In this document: in pieces, positions 35,867-46,796 of the stretch
How positions within the stretch are numbered: position 1 is the stretch's first letter
How the letters are laid out: every line of letters starts with the position of its first letter
Assembly: GCF_001039355.2 (NCBI RefSeq)
Contig: NW_019775413.1
Span: forward strand, 1,612,111 to 1,676,110
Origin: Lingula anatina
Lineage: Eukaryota > Brachiopoda > Lingulata > Lingulida > Lingulidae
Length of the DNA: 64,000 nt
Direction: 5' to 3'
Notes under the pieces: generated by a model
Seen by the model: only the letters and a program-made list of their open reading frames with translations
The model's database searches: none
What the model was told of the DNA's origin: nothing
Made by a program: the position numbers and the translations under genes

Positions 35867-37171
35867 AATTTTTACATATAAAACAATATCTGCAAGTTCT
35901 GTAAAGTGTTTTGGTCAGTTCAAATTGAGGGGCCATAAGTTTAAAAATGAATGAATTTAGTAATATAGAAGTTAATGTAGATTTACATTTGTATAACTAC
36001 ACTTTCTCATGTACTTTCTCTGGTTACCCACTTTCTCGGGTTCTTATAAATATACATTTCATTGAACAGTATATTGGTAGTAAGGAAACAATATACAATA
36101 TATAAACAATATATATAGAGAGTGTGTAATATTTGTTGAGATCATACCGGAATTATGTATAATTTAATTAAGTAAATTTGTATTATCATAAGATGTAAGT
36201 TATTACAATCTTCAGTTAGTGTTTTCGCAACCGAACATTACAAACCAAACATTACACTTTACAGCTTTTTTACCAGTCGTTGTTTAAAAGATTTATAGTG
36301 TTGATTCCGCTGTATATAGCAGCAACTTCAATTAACTTTCATGATGGAATATGAATGGTAAACGTTTCATACATTTTTGTTATTTTTCCCTGGGACAAAA
36401 CTGTGTTAAGCCTTCTCACACGAAAGAGTTATAATTATTCAGAATAGATTATTTCAGCTTTACCATACAGGTTTGTCCACCGGTATTCTGTATTATATGT
36501 ACACGTATTTGCGATAACAACGGGAGCATCATATTATTGATAATTCTTTGGAATATTTCAATTTACTAGAGTTGCAGATGTTAATCGTTTTAATGTTGGC
36601 GATGGGTCGGGACCCGGTGTAGGGCCTCAAAAATGTATCCCCAAAGGATAGACAATTTCGTAGTAAAAAGTAAAATTCTCATAATTTTAAAGAAACTGGA
36701 ACATGATAAATAAATATCATACAGAGAGCTTTTTTGCAAATACCATAGTTAAATGACTCTTAAAAACTGGAAGAAAGAGAAAGTAGGATAGATACAGAGT
36801 TTCTGAGTTGCCGGTAGTGGTTTATTACTTTTGGACACTATAGACTCAGAAACTGAGATATTTAGTTGTAAGTGGACAGACGTATGAAGAGATGATTTAA
36901 TTTTATCCCTTTTTGTGTTCAGAAAAACTAATAAATACAACAGTTTGATTATTGGTGCCAAATGTAGGCAGATAGAATGCGTTTGGATATGTGTTTTAAA
37001 TGGAAATGAAGTTGAGATTGGCCTTAAAATATCGAAGCACTGTCAGAATCCCTTGTAATCTAATATTACTTTTAACCCATATTTTCCTTATCTTAATTGT
37101 GAAATCGGCAAAAGTCTCCTTCTGTTTGTGCACTGTTTTCATAAAATCAACCTAACTGTTTTTTCTTTCAG

Positions 37172-37619
37172 GTAGCCAGTGCATGCGGCTTGGTTAGCAT
37201 ACTCATTGTCATCGTTTGCCAGATCATATTCACATATTCACGTCAGGATGGAAGATCTGGATAGCCGCTCTGCTTTTGCCATTCGTTGGATTTATCATGG
37301 GGTATGCGTTCTCGGCAGCCGCCTGCCAGACTGCCAAATGTTGCCGAACCATTGCGTTTGAGACAGGGAGTCAGAACGTGGCAATAGCCCTCACTCTGAT
37401 TGCAATATCATTTCCTACAGACAGAGGAGTGTATATCATTTCAATTCCTGTTTTGGTAGGCGTCACCATGATGGTTGAGCCATCTGTGATAACGGTTATT
37501 TATAAAATGTTCATTTGCTGAAAATGCGAAGGGCATCAACAGAAGAAAATGTGCAAGGAAATAAAACAGAAATAAAAGAAATGGAGCTTTTACCAAAATC
37601 TATTAAACTCGAAATTTAA
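37172..37619 (+). pseudogene. SLC10 exon 3, frameshifted copy (copy-C type)
   Basis: The acceptor (ttttctttcag) and most of exon 3 are present, and about 36770-37171 resembles intron 2 of copy C. A net 7-bp deletion after gtttgccagatcat shifts the frame to an early stop. A one-base loss in the CWK codon region (tttgctgaaaat) adds another. Exons 1 and 2 are not found upstream. An open stretch from 37216 survives but starts inside a transmembrane segment. Confidence 0.87.
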
Positions 37620-37925
37620 GATAATTGCAACATCCATAGCCTTTAAATTTTACATATAGATCAAATATAGTGCAGTTTTTTCAATATAAATAAATGCCGA
37701 AATTTGTCAATAATAAATGTATTGATCTAGATCTCCGTTTTTTATTACTACACATACATGTAGCTATGTTCTTATTTTGAGAGCAAAAATGAATGGTCCA
37801 TACTTTATATATGTAAATACGCAATCAACTAAATTTTTATAAACGATTAACGAGAAACGTATGTCCGTTATGTACGTTTATATCAGTTAAAGACTATATT
37901 TAAGTTGTTGATATGATATCAGAGT

Positions 37926-38165
37926 CCAGGGCTGTAGCCTCCGGGGGGGCAGGGGGGGGCAGCTGCCCCCCCTGGGATTTGAGGTGCAAAAAAAATAATC
38001 GCAAAGGTGGAAAAAAAATTGCAAAGTTGATATCAATTCTGTGAGAAAATGCACTCATGGCCACTAGACAATCATCCACCTCCCACACCCTCCCCCACCG
38101 GGGGCTTCGCCCCCTCGTGTCCGCTTACTGCCCCCCCTGGCATTTTGCTCAGGCTACGGCCCTGG
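37926..38165. mobile_element. Foldback MITE with CCAGGGC(C/T)GTAGCCT termini
   Basis: The left end reads CCAGGGCTGTAGCCT. The right end is its inverted complement with one change (AGGCTACGGCCCTGG). G- and C-runs make further complementary stretches inside. AGT flanks both sides, possibly a target duplication. There is no coding capacity. Confidence 0.65.
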
Positions 38166-38560
38166 AGTCGTGTTTAAATAGATGTATCTTAAATATCTGC
38201 TAACATAAGATGCAAAATATAACAATGTACAATCACTGTTTCCTCATCCAAACATTTCAGACGTTGTTTAAAAGAGAAAATGATAATTAATGTTAATGTG
38301 TATAGACTACACTTTAACAACACATAAATGCTGAACGCCTTTGTCCATGTTGTTATGTATTTTATGCTATATTTTTGATGGTATTTAGAACATTAACACT
38401 AATATTGGTGATAATTCTCTCTTTAAAAAAAATGATAACTAGTAATGTACACAGTTTTCGCCAAAAACGTGATTTTAGCGTAAATCATTTGTTATTTTAT
38501 CTTTTTTATATGTTCATGCACTTTTAGGGACCATTACCAGACCCTATCATATTAACTGTG

Positions 38561-38736
38561 GATCGATCTATATCCAAGGGGATTCTCGCTAAATTGCAGT
38601 CAACTTAAGATGTCGGTCACGCCTGCTTAAGCTGTTAGGGGGTAATTAATTATTGTCAAGCAGTAGGCATGCCAGACATCTAAGCCGCTTAAGCTGAAAA
38701 CAATTTAGCGAGAAACCCCTCAGAGATAGATCGAAC
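38561..38736. mobile_element. Foldback element with about 36-bp arms
   Basis: The left arm starts gatcgatctatatccaaggg and ends ctcgctaaattg. The right arm reads caatttagcgag and ends gatagatcgaac, the inverted complement with a few mismatches. Inner stretches cttaagatgtc and gacatctaag also pair. It is 176 bp and noncoding. Confidence 0.65.
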
Positions 38737-39190
38737 TTGTTAGATCGATGTAAGTATGGGAACCCAGTCTTAATCTTGGCTATCTTCGGAATGGCTTGAA
38801 TGCGTGTCTTTTGTGTTATTAGAGAGCTTTCGCACCTGCACGTTTAGGCGACCGACTACATTTAGCTATCCGTAACCGTAAAATGACCAACGTTTATTTT
38901 TTCGTGATTTCGCAGAAAGACCCGTTACACTGGTCTTCTGGTCATCTGCCATACCTGTTTGTATGGCAATCAGATGAGTCGGTACTTTTAACTAGATCCT
39001 CACACCTTGAAGGACTATTAAGCATGAACTGTACGCGTATACATTGTGTGTATGGAAAATTAAAGAGTAGAATGTAAAATTTATACCGCAAGCAAACATT
39101 TCTTTAATTGAAATCTTGAATTAAAACCAATGTTTTAACAAGATTCAGCCCATGTGTATCTTGTAGGCAGCAAGAGCATGGTATGTCAAT

Positions 39191-39717
39191 TCAGTTTCTC
39201 ATCTCCATCATTTGTTTGTCTTTCTCAATTTGAGCTTCTGGCTCTTCTTTCTCGAAGGCTTGTCTCTCAGGTAACTGACGTAATCTGCTGATGAATGAAT
39301 CAGTACGGCGCTTCTTAAGAGGCGGCATGTTGTCCCAATTTTCAGCTGAAAAATAAGCGTGTCACCAATTAATGCAGCATCAGTTTTTGCTACTGATATA
39401 ATAAATATTAATCAACATTTGCTATTAGAGACAATTACATGTATAGAAAGATGTGCTGTCCTTACTTTTTTTTATTATTCATTTATTCAAACACACAAAA
39501 CAGGACGCCATGTGACTTTCGAAACAAAGCTTCATAAAAATGCCGACGCAACTTTTACATGTTTCAAAAGATATAAATAGATGATTTTTTTACAATCAAC
39601 ACGTTCGTGGTTTCAAAACTAACCACACTCTGTCATTTTATTCAAAAGCCTTCTCTCAGCCACTTTTACCGCTGATTCTTGTGCAGCTGAGCGTCTCCCC
39701 TTTATCTTAGCTGGCAT
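39191..39717 (-). CDS. Small two-exon basic protein, function unknown
   Basis: Exon 1 (39624-39717) and exon 2 (39191-39345) join across a GT-AG intron with a good pyrimidine tract (ttatttttcag) and matching phase, giving 82 residues. Exon 1 encodes a basic, helical-looking stretch (MPAKIKGRRSAAQESAVK, then VAERRLLNKMTEC). Exon 2 has a nuclear-localisation-like PPLKKRR, then a charged Glu/Lys-rich end with MMEMRN. No family is recognised. It could be the start of a transposon-encoded protein or a lineage-specific nuclear peptide. The intron and the conserved frame across it are the main support. Confidence 0.45.
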
Positions 39718-40237
39718 TTCGAGAGATATCACTGAATTTTTCCGTTGATCTGACAATTACCAAGTGGACTGCAAAATAATCCTGCAGCGTTACCTGTCAA
39801 ACACTCGTAATAACACAAGTGACGGCCACTTGCTCTCGACAGACAGTTTCATCAGATCACTTTGACGACAACAGAGAAGGAATCACCCACGTAAAATTAC
39901 TCGATTGCCGAGGACGCCGAGGAAGACCCCGAAACGGTCAAATGCAATGTCACACCTTTTCATTGCGGTTACATGTTAGCGCTTTCTTCTACATATCCTT
40001 GACACCCTACTCGGCATCACAAGGCTAGGGCCCTCTCCAGAGCTGTCAATCAAAATGTCGGCAGGCTTACAAGTCTAACGCTTGATCGGAAAATGTTACA
40101 AAAGCACGATTTTCTGGCATTTCAAAGCACCCAAACAAAATATTTTTAGATGACAATGAGCAATAGTTCTATCTGATCGTATAACCGATAACAGGTAAAT
40201 TTATCAGCTAAGCATACGACTAATAAGCGCCGTTAAC
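39718..40237. other. Intergenic, nothing recognised
   Basis: No conserved gene, RNA or repeat was recognised. A plus-strand open stretch at 39819-40028 has an RGRRGRPRNG run but no other support. Confidence 0.4.
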
Positions 40238-40452
40238 CAACCTGTGAACGTTTTTTGGCTGTTTCAACAGCTTTCCAGACTGACGAGATAAGTGAATCGG
40301 TTTCAGGTATATCTCCCTATCTAAGAAACCAATCGTTACAAAAATTGCACTAATTGTTGTTGAAAATGTGGACCATTGTCTGATACCAGGGATGATGGTG
40401 GAAATTGTTTGTTTGAAAGTTGTCGTCTTTTGAAGTGAATGACCCATTGAAA
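40238..40452 (-). pseudogene. Partial Tc1/mariner 5' fragment (copy of the 27.9-28.05 kb region)
   Basis: It matches about 27930-28045, including the MGHSLQ start on the minus strand. It differs in containing about 95 bp (40290-40385, agtgaatcggtttcaggtat...) that the 28-kb copy lacks. It therefore keeps a longer version of this part, or carries an insertion. It marks the left part of duplication unit 2. Confidence 0.7.
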
Positions 40453-40518
40453 TATGGGTTAATTTAACAATTCCCTGGTACCCGCTTGAAGTGCTTTCAA
40501 ATGGCCTTTTGGGAAGTA

Positions 40519-41620
40519 TGTTTTAATTTTTTATAAAAACTTATAAGCCCAGGGCATTGTTTCTATGCCTTTGGTCGTTTTACTACTAGTGGCCTTAAGA
40601 CCTACTTCCCAAAACGAGGCTGTGTTTGCAACATTTACGTATGGGTGATAAGCCAGATAAGTTGATTCAACCGTGATGATAGCTGCTGAGTTGCATGTGA
40701 CAATATTTGCAGTGAACAACACGGTACACATAGCATCAACTTTATAAATTAAGGCGTTTTTGGGGTCTAAAAAGGAGAAAGGGGTAAGCATTCTGCAGAG
40801 TCGTGGGCCCTACATGTAGGGCCTACTATATGACGCTAAGCTACAACACAGGTATATCTGTCATTTCGAATGGGCAACCATTAGTTATAGTATAAAATTC
40901 AACTTTTGTTCCAAGTACTATATGTGGCAGTGATCTTGCTCTTTTATATTTTCTAAATATTTAATGAGACGTTGACGGTATGTAAACAAGGAAGTGGACC
41001 TACATGTACAGGCAATTCACCTATCGAGAGATATTAATAGATTCGCTTGAAATATTTCAAAGGGGTTAGCGGTTAAGAACAGCTAGTCTCATGCATTAAA
41101 AGATAGACCCAGCATATATTGTATATTTTCAGCTTTATTGTGTATGTGTATGTAGGAGTTTCAATGAGCACGTTACCTCGTGACAAAATAAAACAGTACT
41201 TCGGACATGGCTCTCATGACATTGTTTTGAAGATAACAACTAGTAAGATGGGTGAGATGGGTGTGCCACAACATAGATTAAGCAAGGAATTGAATCATAC
41301 AATCCTTGGATTAACCAATATGTAACAAAATGTCATAAAAATTTCAAGCATTTTTTTTTTCATTTTAGATAAAATATTATCTCTCAATCAGTTATACATT
41401 GAAATAGCTTCTGTTATGAGCTCGGCGAGAATGCAGTGTAGGTCTACTACTATTAGTGTTTGTACAAATTTATGGGGTTCTTTGAAAATGAAATCTAATT
41501 AGAGCGCATGTTGAAACATTGTATAAAATATATTATATTTTCGGCTTTAATTTCAAGGGTTTTTTTTACCAACACGTTTCACTCATTCTTAAATGTTAGC
41601 TCTTATTTTATTTTTTTACA
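40519..41620. promoter_or_regulatory. Upstream region of cGLR gene 2
   Basis: This is the counterpart of 29652-30890, with a splice acceptor (tttttttacag) ending at 41621 ahead of the coding exon. It holds the empty Tc1 target site at its left edge. Confidence 0.5.
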
Positions 41621-41639
41621 GAAGCGGAGAGAATTATAG

Positions 41640-43577
41640 ATGATGTCACAAGATAAAGAATCGAGAACTTTTTTTGAATTAATCTTGAAATATTTTCTAC
41701 CCATGCACGTGATAGAGAACGAAAAAGTGAAAAACAGAGTCCGCGTGGATTTAACAAAAGCCATCCTTGATGCAGAAATGGAAAAAAATTCCTTGCCGGT
41801 GACACAAAACCAATATGAAGTTAGTTCCGGAAGTCGCTTGGATGGCTTGTCAGTGCCGGACCACTTACTTCTTTTATCTGCAGGTTCTGAAGATGATTCC
41901 AGATGGTCCTACGAGGTTGCAGACATGGATGATATGATGGTTATTGACAACCTCATTTTTAGCAAAGATGGTGTCTCCAAGAGTAGAATATTTGATACAG
42001 AACCTACCAGTAACCCGCTATATATACGACTTCGTCTTACGAAAGAATATGTCAAACTTGGAAAAAGAGAAGGCCACGCTCTATCTAGGAGTGAGTATAT
42101 AGGAACTCGGGTAGTGACGGACACTGCAATGGATACAATGCCTTTAAACACAAAAATTATGCCGGATTCTCCGGGTACGCAAGTGACAGATATACATGGG
42201 CCAGCTGCTTCATCCGTGACTGCCCTTCCTAGTTCAATTGCTAAACTTCGGCTAACAATGACACTCGACAAAGTCCTAGCATTCAGTCATAACCTGTGGC
42301 CAGCAGAAGAATGGGTGCACAGACACCGAAAAAGCGGCTGGCCAGATAAAAGTTTGGTCTATCAATGTGTTTCAGCCGGATGCTTCATAGTTCCCGTTGG
42401 TCCGGGGGGAGTCCAAGGTCTAGAATGGCGCTATTCGTTCACTGCCCAGGAAAGACTTTTGGCGAACTCGTTAACTTTGTTGCAGAGGAAAGTGTACATT
42501 ATTATGAAGCTTATTCAGCGTCATTGTGTCCTTGAAGAATTCCCTAGCACTGCTCTCAGTTCCTATCATTTGAAAAATGTGTTTTTCTGGCTATGTGAAA
42601 AAATCCCTCGTAGTCACTGGGCCGAAGCAAATATATATCACCTATTAATCACATTTCTTGACGAAATGCTGGGTTGTCTTGTTCGGGGATGTTTACCGCA
42701 TTATTTTGTGGCAGAGGCCAATCTTTTCGCTCGCGTGCCCAAAGCACATCTCCGCCAACTTGCCCGTTCCGTTAAAAAATCGAGAAATAATATGTTTGTG
42801 GTACTAGGCACTTTGAGCATTAAGGTCAAGTTTATTGACATCTATGATGCCAGAAGCCCTATGTTTCTTTTCATTCAATCACGACAAAGTCAACCCAAGG
42901 CGTCTTTGCAGCAAATTCTGGTTTCAACCGTAGGCGCCTTAACAGACGATTATATTCGCCTGATCAGACATTGGCTTGGTGAGATCAAGGCAGGCCAAGC
43001 TAAACAACTGGATGCAAAGGATAACGAAGAAAAAGATCGAAACACGTTGAGCGCTCTGCCTACCCCTACGTCGCCGGAAAATGGACTGCAACAACCAAAA
43101 GATGGAGCTTCGGAAACTGAACGGGAATGGATCCATTACCAAGGACTGTATCACATCGCCCTTAATAACCTGACTGAGTGTCTTCAGCTGGCAGTATGTG
43201 ACATGGATATGTTAAGGATGAATACAGCATGTCAGCCCCAACACACGAGGGAATTCCTGTTGACAGTGATGATGAAATATATGGCAACTCATTCCCTAGA
43301 GCCAAGCATCGTGGTGTGGATCCTTTCATACATTAACCTCAAAACTGAAGTGCATGTGGACGTGAAGTCTACTTTGGAGAATTCGCTTGCACTCTATGAA
43401 AAGGATGACCCCACAGCGCTCACACGCGAGGAATACCAAACGTGGAAATTAAGTGTATCCACTGCTGCCGACCACCCCGTAGTCTCGGAATGTCTGCCAA
43501 ACGCAGAATGGCAAAAGCGAATTATCATGACCATTGATCCAAAATTTGTTAAATCTATTATAAAGGAATACTTATAA
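41640..43577 (+). CDS. Mab-21/cGAS-like receptor (cGLR) gene 2
   Basis: This paralogue of gene 1 has 645 residues in one coding exon. TAG directly precedes the start ATG, which fixes the start. The GS motif is at 64-65, the acidic pair at D95/D97 (DMDDM) and the third Asp at D210 (LDKVLAFSHNLWP). The Mab-21 lobe (WPAEEWVHRHRKSGWP, GCFIVPVGPGG, WRYSFTAQERLL, SYHLKNVFFWLCE) is nearly identical to gene 1. Residues 165-209 and the 465-505 linker differ in sequence and length. The tail ends FVKSIIKEYL; an out-of-frame relic of the RGIDID ending (ggaatagatattgat) lies at 43605-43619. That indicates a recent frameshift shortening of the C-terminus. Confidence 0.82.
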   Translation: MMSQDKESRTFFELILKYFLPMHVIENEKVKNRVRVDLTKAILDAEMEKNSLPVTQNQYEVSSGSRLDGLSVPDHLLLLSAGSEDDSRWSYEVADMDDMMVIDNLIFSKDGVSKSRIFDTEPTSNPLYIRLRLTKEYVKLGKREGHALSRSEYIGTRVVTDTAMDTMPLNTKIMPDSPGTQVTDIHGPAASSVTALPSSIAKLRLTMTLDKVLAFSHNLWPAEEWVHRHRKSGWPDKSLVYQCVSAGCFIVPVGPGGVQGLEWRYSFTAQERLLANSLTLLQRKVYIIMKLIQRHCVLEEFPSTALSSYHLKNVFFWLCEKIPRSHWAEANIYHLLITFLDEMLGCLVRGCLPHYFVAEANLFARVPKAHLRQLARSVKKSRNNMFVVLGTLSIKVKFIDIYDARSPMFLFIQSRQSQPKASLQQILVSTVGALTDDYIRLIRHWLGEIKAGQAKQLDAKDNEEKDRNTLSALPTPTSPENGLQQPKDGASETEREWIHYQGLYHIALNNLTECLQLAVCDMDMLRMNTACQPQHTREFLLTVMMKYMATHSLEPSIVVWILSYINLKTEVHVDVKSTLENSLALYEKDDPTALTREEYQTWKLSVSTAADHPVVSECLPNAEWQKRIIMTIDPKFVKSIIKEYL

Positions 43578-43849
43578 CCAAAAGATAAATATATCTATTA
43601 TCACGAGGAATAGATATTGATTTTTAGAAGAAATATAGCTGGCTAACACTCGTGTATGACAGAGAGCGGCTTGGATTGAAGCAATTAATTTTGTATGTGT
43701 AAATAACGAAAGTTTTATGTTGAATCAGTTACATGTAAATTGTTTTAAATGGTCATCAAAAAACTAGTTCATTAACTTTATTTATTAATTTGTAGGGTGA
43801 CAAGCTATTAGTAACATTCTGATTTTATTCATATGCTAATGAAGATTAA

Positions 43850-43852
<3 letters not shown>

Positions 43853-43889
<37 letters not shown>

Positions 43890-43914
43890 ATGCGCGCGTG
43901 TGTGTATGTGTGTG
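43853..43914. repeat. (GT)n microsatellite 3' of cGLR 2
   Basis: A GT tract with a cgcgcg interruption, at the position homologous to 33101-33159. Confidence 0.9.
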
Positions 43915-44002
43915 AAATGGTGTGCCATATCTGTTATGTTTAAAATCACCATCATTATCAGGCAAAAGTGTTATCACGCACAGCACGAAGATAAACGTTA
44001 CA

Positions 44003-44118
44003 TTCTGCCAAACGCAGAATGGCATAAGCAAATGATCATGGGCACTGATTCAAATCTTCTTAATTGGATCTTAAAAGGTGTGCTGAAAGCTTTCAGAGGA
44101 ATAGATATTGATATTTAG
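44003..44118 (+). pseudogene. Orphan 3' end of a cGLR gene (gene-4 type), unit 2
   Basis: It encodes LPNAEWHKQMIMGTDSNLLN and then KAFRGIDIDI with a stop, almost exactly the end of gene 4, with gene-4-type flank after it. It lacks the 14-bp deletion seen in the unit-1 copy. Nothing upstream encodes the rest of the gene. Confidence 0.78.
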
Positions 44119-45059
44119 ACTGAATATACTGTAGTTAGATGGTCAACATTCATATATACATGTAACAGAGACCGCCTTGGGTTTAAACAATTCCTTTTGT
44201 ATATAAGTAACAAAAGTTGTATCAGTTTCTTTAAAGTTGACATTTGTGCTAAAATTGATAGTTCATGAACATCGTTTTTTATGGATAGGATGAAAAGCTA
44301 TTTTGATAATTTAACAAATGGTCACAAAAATTGGTTATAAGTCCATGTATGTATGCACATGTGACATGGTGTTTCATATCTGTTATTTTTAATATCACCA
44401 TTGTCTGGCAGAAGCGTAACTGGGTTAAATAATTGGTTTATTGCATTGTGAGTAAAGTGTCTCTTTAGTTTGAAGTGTCTTATCTACTGACGAATGGCCC
44501 TCACGTAGGCCTTTATGAACGCATGCTATTCTTAAGGAGATTGCATACAATTTATTCAGTATTGTATGATAATAGTAATGATAACGGAGTCCAAAGTTAA
44601 GTTATCGGTAGAAGATTAAGTACATTCGATGTGTCATATTTGAGTTTGATACTTAATGGATAAATTCAACATTTATTTTTCTTTTCTTTTCTATAACACA
44701 AAACAGCACAAATTAATACTACACTCAATGTATTGTATTATTTGTTACTGAATTCCAATTGAAAGAAATAAAACCGACTCCCTTCTCCTATCGGCCGGGC
44801 TAGTCGGCAAATTAGTGTTTGCCTTTGTCTTGTGTACGCTATATAGAATAGTAAAGACTACTAGTTAAATATTACTCTACTTGGATAAGATATCATTCAC
44901 TGCACTAAAAGCCCTAACAATACTTATGTCAGGGAGAGTATCATAATGTGATTTTTCCACAACATCTCTTCCATAAAAACCAAGACTTGAATAATTGTAC
45001 TGTCTTATCACAATAAGTACCAAACAAGAAGTTTGATAAATGCTTGAATATCCACGCTT

Positions 45060-46069
45060 TTTATCATTTCATTCGATATCCTCGTAAATGAGACAGATCT
45101 CCAACTTCGATATTTATCACTTTAAAGGCACTGAGGATTTATACATTCTGATATCAGTAAAACAGCTGAGATATCAAAATAAAATGAAACTGATGGTTTC
45201 TATTCATCACTTGGCTGTAATACACTAGTCTATATGGTTTTAATTGATTAGTTTGGAAAGAAAAATTAAAGGAAAACAATGTAGACCAAGCACAGGGCTT
45301 ACAGTAATGAATCGGGGCGATAATAATCTATCAGTACAGGTAGAAAACTTTTTTTTAATGAATAACCAAGATGGAGGTGGGAAGGAGGGGGTCGAAAAAA
45401 CACAATAAAATAGTTTTATGGCGCAAAATAAATGATAAATTTGAATCCAAAAAAACATTTTAACTTTTTGCTTCAAAATTGACACCAGAAAGGTGACTTA
45501 CGACAATAAAGATGGGTAACATGACCCAGAAATCGTAGTTGGGAATTATATGAACTCCTGTCTGCTCAAACACACACGCGTTCGCTAGACTGCCGAACAG
45601 GAAGTAAACAAACAATGAGGCAAAAAAATAATAAAGAATCATGCACAAAAATTCAAAATGGTCTTTCTTTTTCCTTAGTCTGATCCCTGAAAGTAAGGGT
45701 GTACACTGGTCTGAAATGGGAATATCTGAAATGCAANAGATATGCAATAAAAAAAAAATAATAATAAAAATCTGAAAGAAGAAGAAAAATAGAATAAAGT
45801 AGTTAATACGTGATTATTTACTTTTATTTGGTGTGTGACGTAACACTGCGAGTTTCCAGTGTCCTTTAAATTGTGTGTGACACTACAATCTGATTACTGA
45901 CTAACTTAAGTTATTTATTTATATATAATGCCCTCAAATAAAGTACAAGCTTTTATATAGATTGGTATGGCTGATAGTTAATAATTAAATGGATTGCTCT
46001 GTCTACTCACATGATGATAAGCACTGTACCCCCACTTAAAGAAGTTACCATTGTAGCTGGCCTAATTTT
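45060..46069 (-). pseudogene. 3' fragment of the MRH-domain receptor gene, unit 2
   Basis: Exon 4-like 46011-46069 and exon 5-like sequence from 45502 are present. Exon 5 is interrupted near 45627 by about 140 bp of unrelated sequence that contains the N at 45737. Exon 6 is truncated at about 45095 by a deletion that joins it to downstream sequence. All lumenal exons are missing. A noncoding duplicate of the unit-1 fragment with extra damage. Confidence 0.82.
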
Positions 46070-46075
46070 CTGACA

Positions 46076-46642
46076 TGCGTTTGAGACAGGGAGTCAGAAC
46101 GTGGCAATAGCCCTCACTCTGATTGCGATAGAGGAGCGTATATTATTTCAATTCCTGTTCTGTCAATCGTCACAATGGCGGTTAACCCATCTGTGATAAC
46201 AGTTATTAATAAAATTTTCATTTTTAAAATTGTGCTGGGAAATATGAAAGGCAAATAGAATAGAAATAGAATAATCAGAGCCTAAAGCATTATTAATAAT
46301 TAAATTCAAAATTAATGGTAATTGCAACACCAGTTACCAATAATTTTTACCGCCTGCCAGACTGCCAAATGTTGCCGAACCATTGCGTTTGAGACAGGGT
46401 GTCAGAACGTGGCAATAGCCCTCACTCTGATTGCGATATCATTTCCTACAGACAGAGGAGCTTATATCATTTCATTTCCTGCTTTGGTAGGCGTCACCAT
46501 GATGGTCGAGCCATCTGTGATGCGAAGGGCATCAACTAAAGAAAATGTGCAAGGAAATAAAACAGAAATAAAAGAAATGGAGCTTTTACCAAAATCTATT
46601 AAAATCGAAATTTTAGATAATTGCAACATTCTTAGCCTTTAA
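46076..46642 (+). pseudogene. Fused SLC10 exon-3 fragments, unit 2
   Basis: 46076 to about 46350 matches the unit-1 fragment at 35601-35880. It then joins directly to copy-C-type exon 3 from cgcctgccagactgcc (homologous to 37320) through a 1.4-kb deletion relative to unit 1. A further short deletion after ccatctgtgat removes the last membrane segment. An open stretch of 106 residues remains but has no plausible start or membrane topology. Confidence 0.83.
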
Positions 46643-46796
46643 ATTTTACACGTAGATAAAATATAGTACAGTGTTTTTGATATAAATAAATGCCAAAATT
46701 TGTCAATAATAAATGTATTAATCTAGATCTCCATTTTTTTAATTACTACTCATACATGTAGCTATGTTCTTATTTTGAGAGCAAAAAGAACATAAG

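Noticed and set aside
37216-37521. A functional SLC10 gene at 37.2 kb
   Set aside because: Only exon 3 is present, the splice-linked frame hits a stop after a 7-bp deletion, and no exons 1-2 lie upstream.
41909-42271. Minus-strand open frames inside the cGLR genes (also near 48381, 49986, 53714, 54830)
   Set aside because: They are antisense shadows of strongly conserved plus-strand coding sequence and have no independent support.
43849-44118. A GT-repeat-encoded protein with a VCVCVC run fused to the cGLR tail
   Set aside because: The N-terminal part is a translated microsatellite; only the tail has homology, as a relic.
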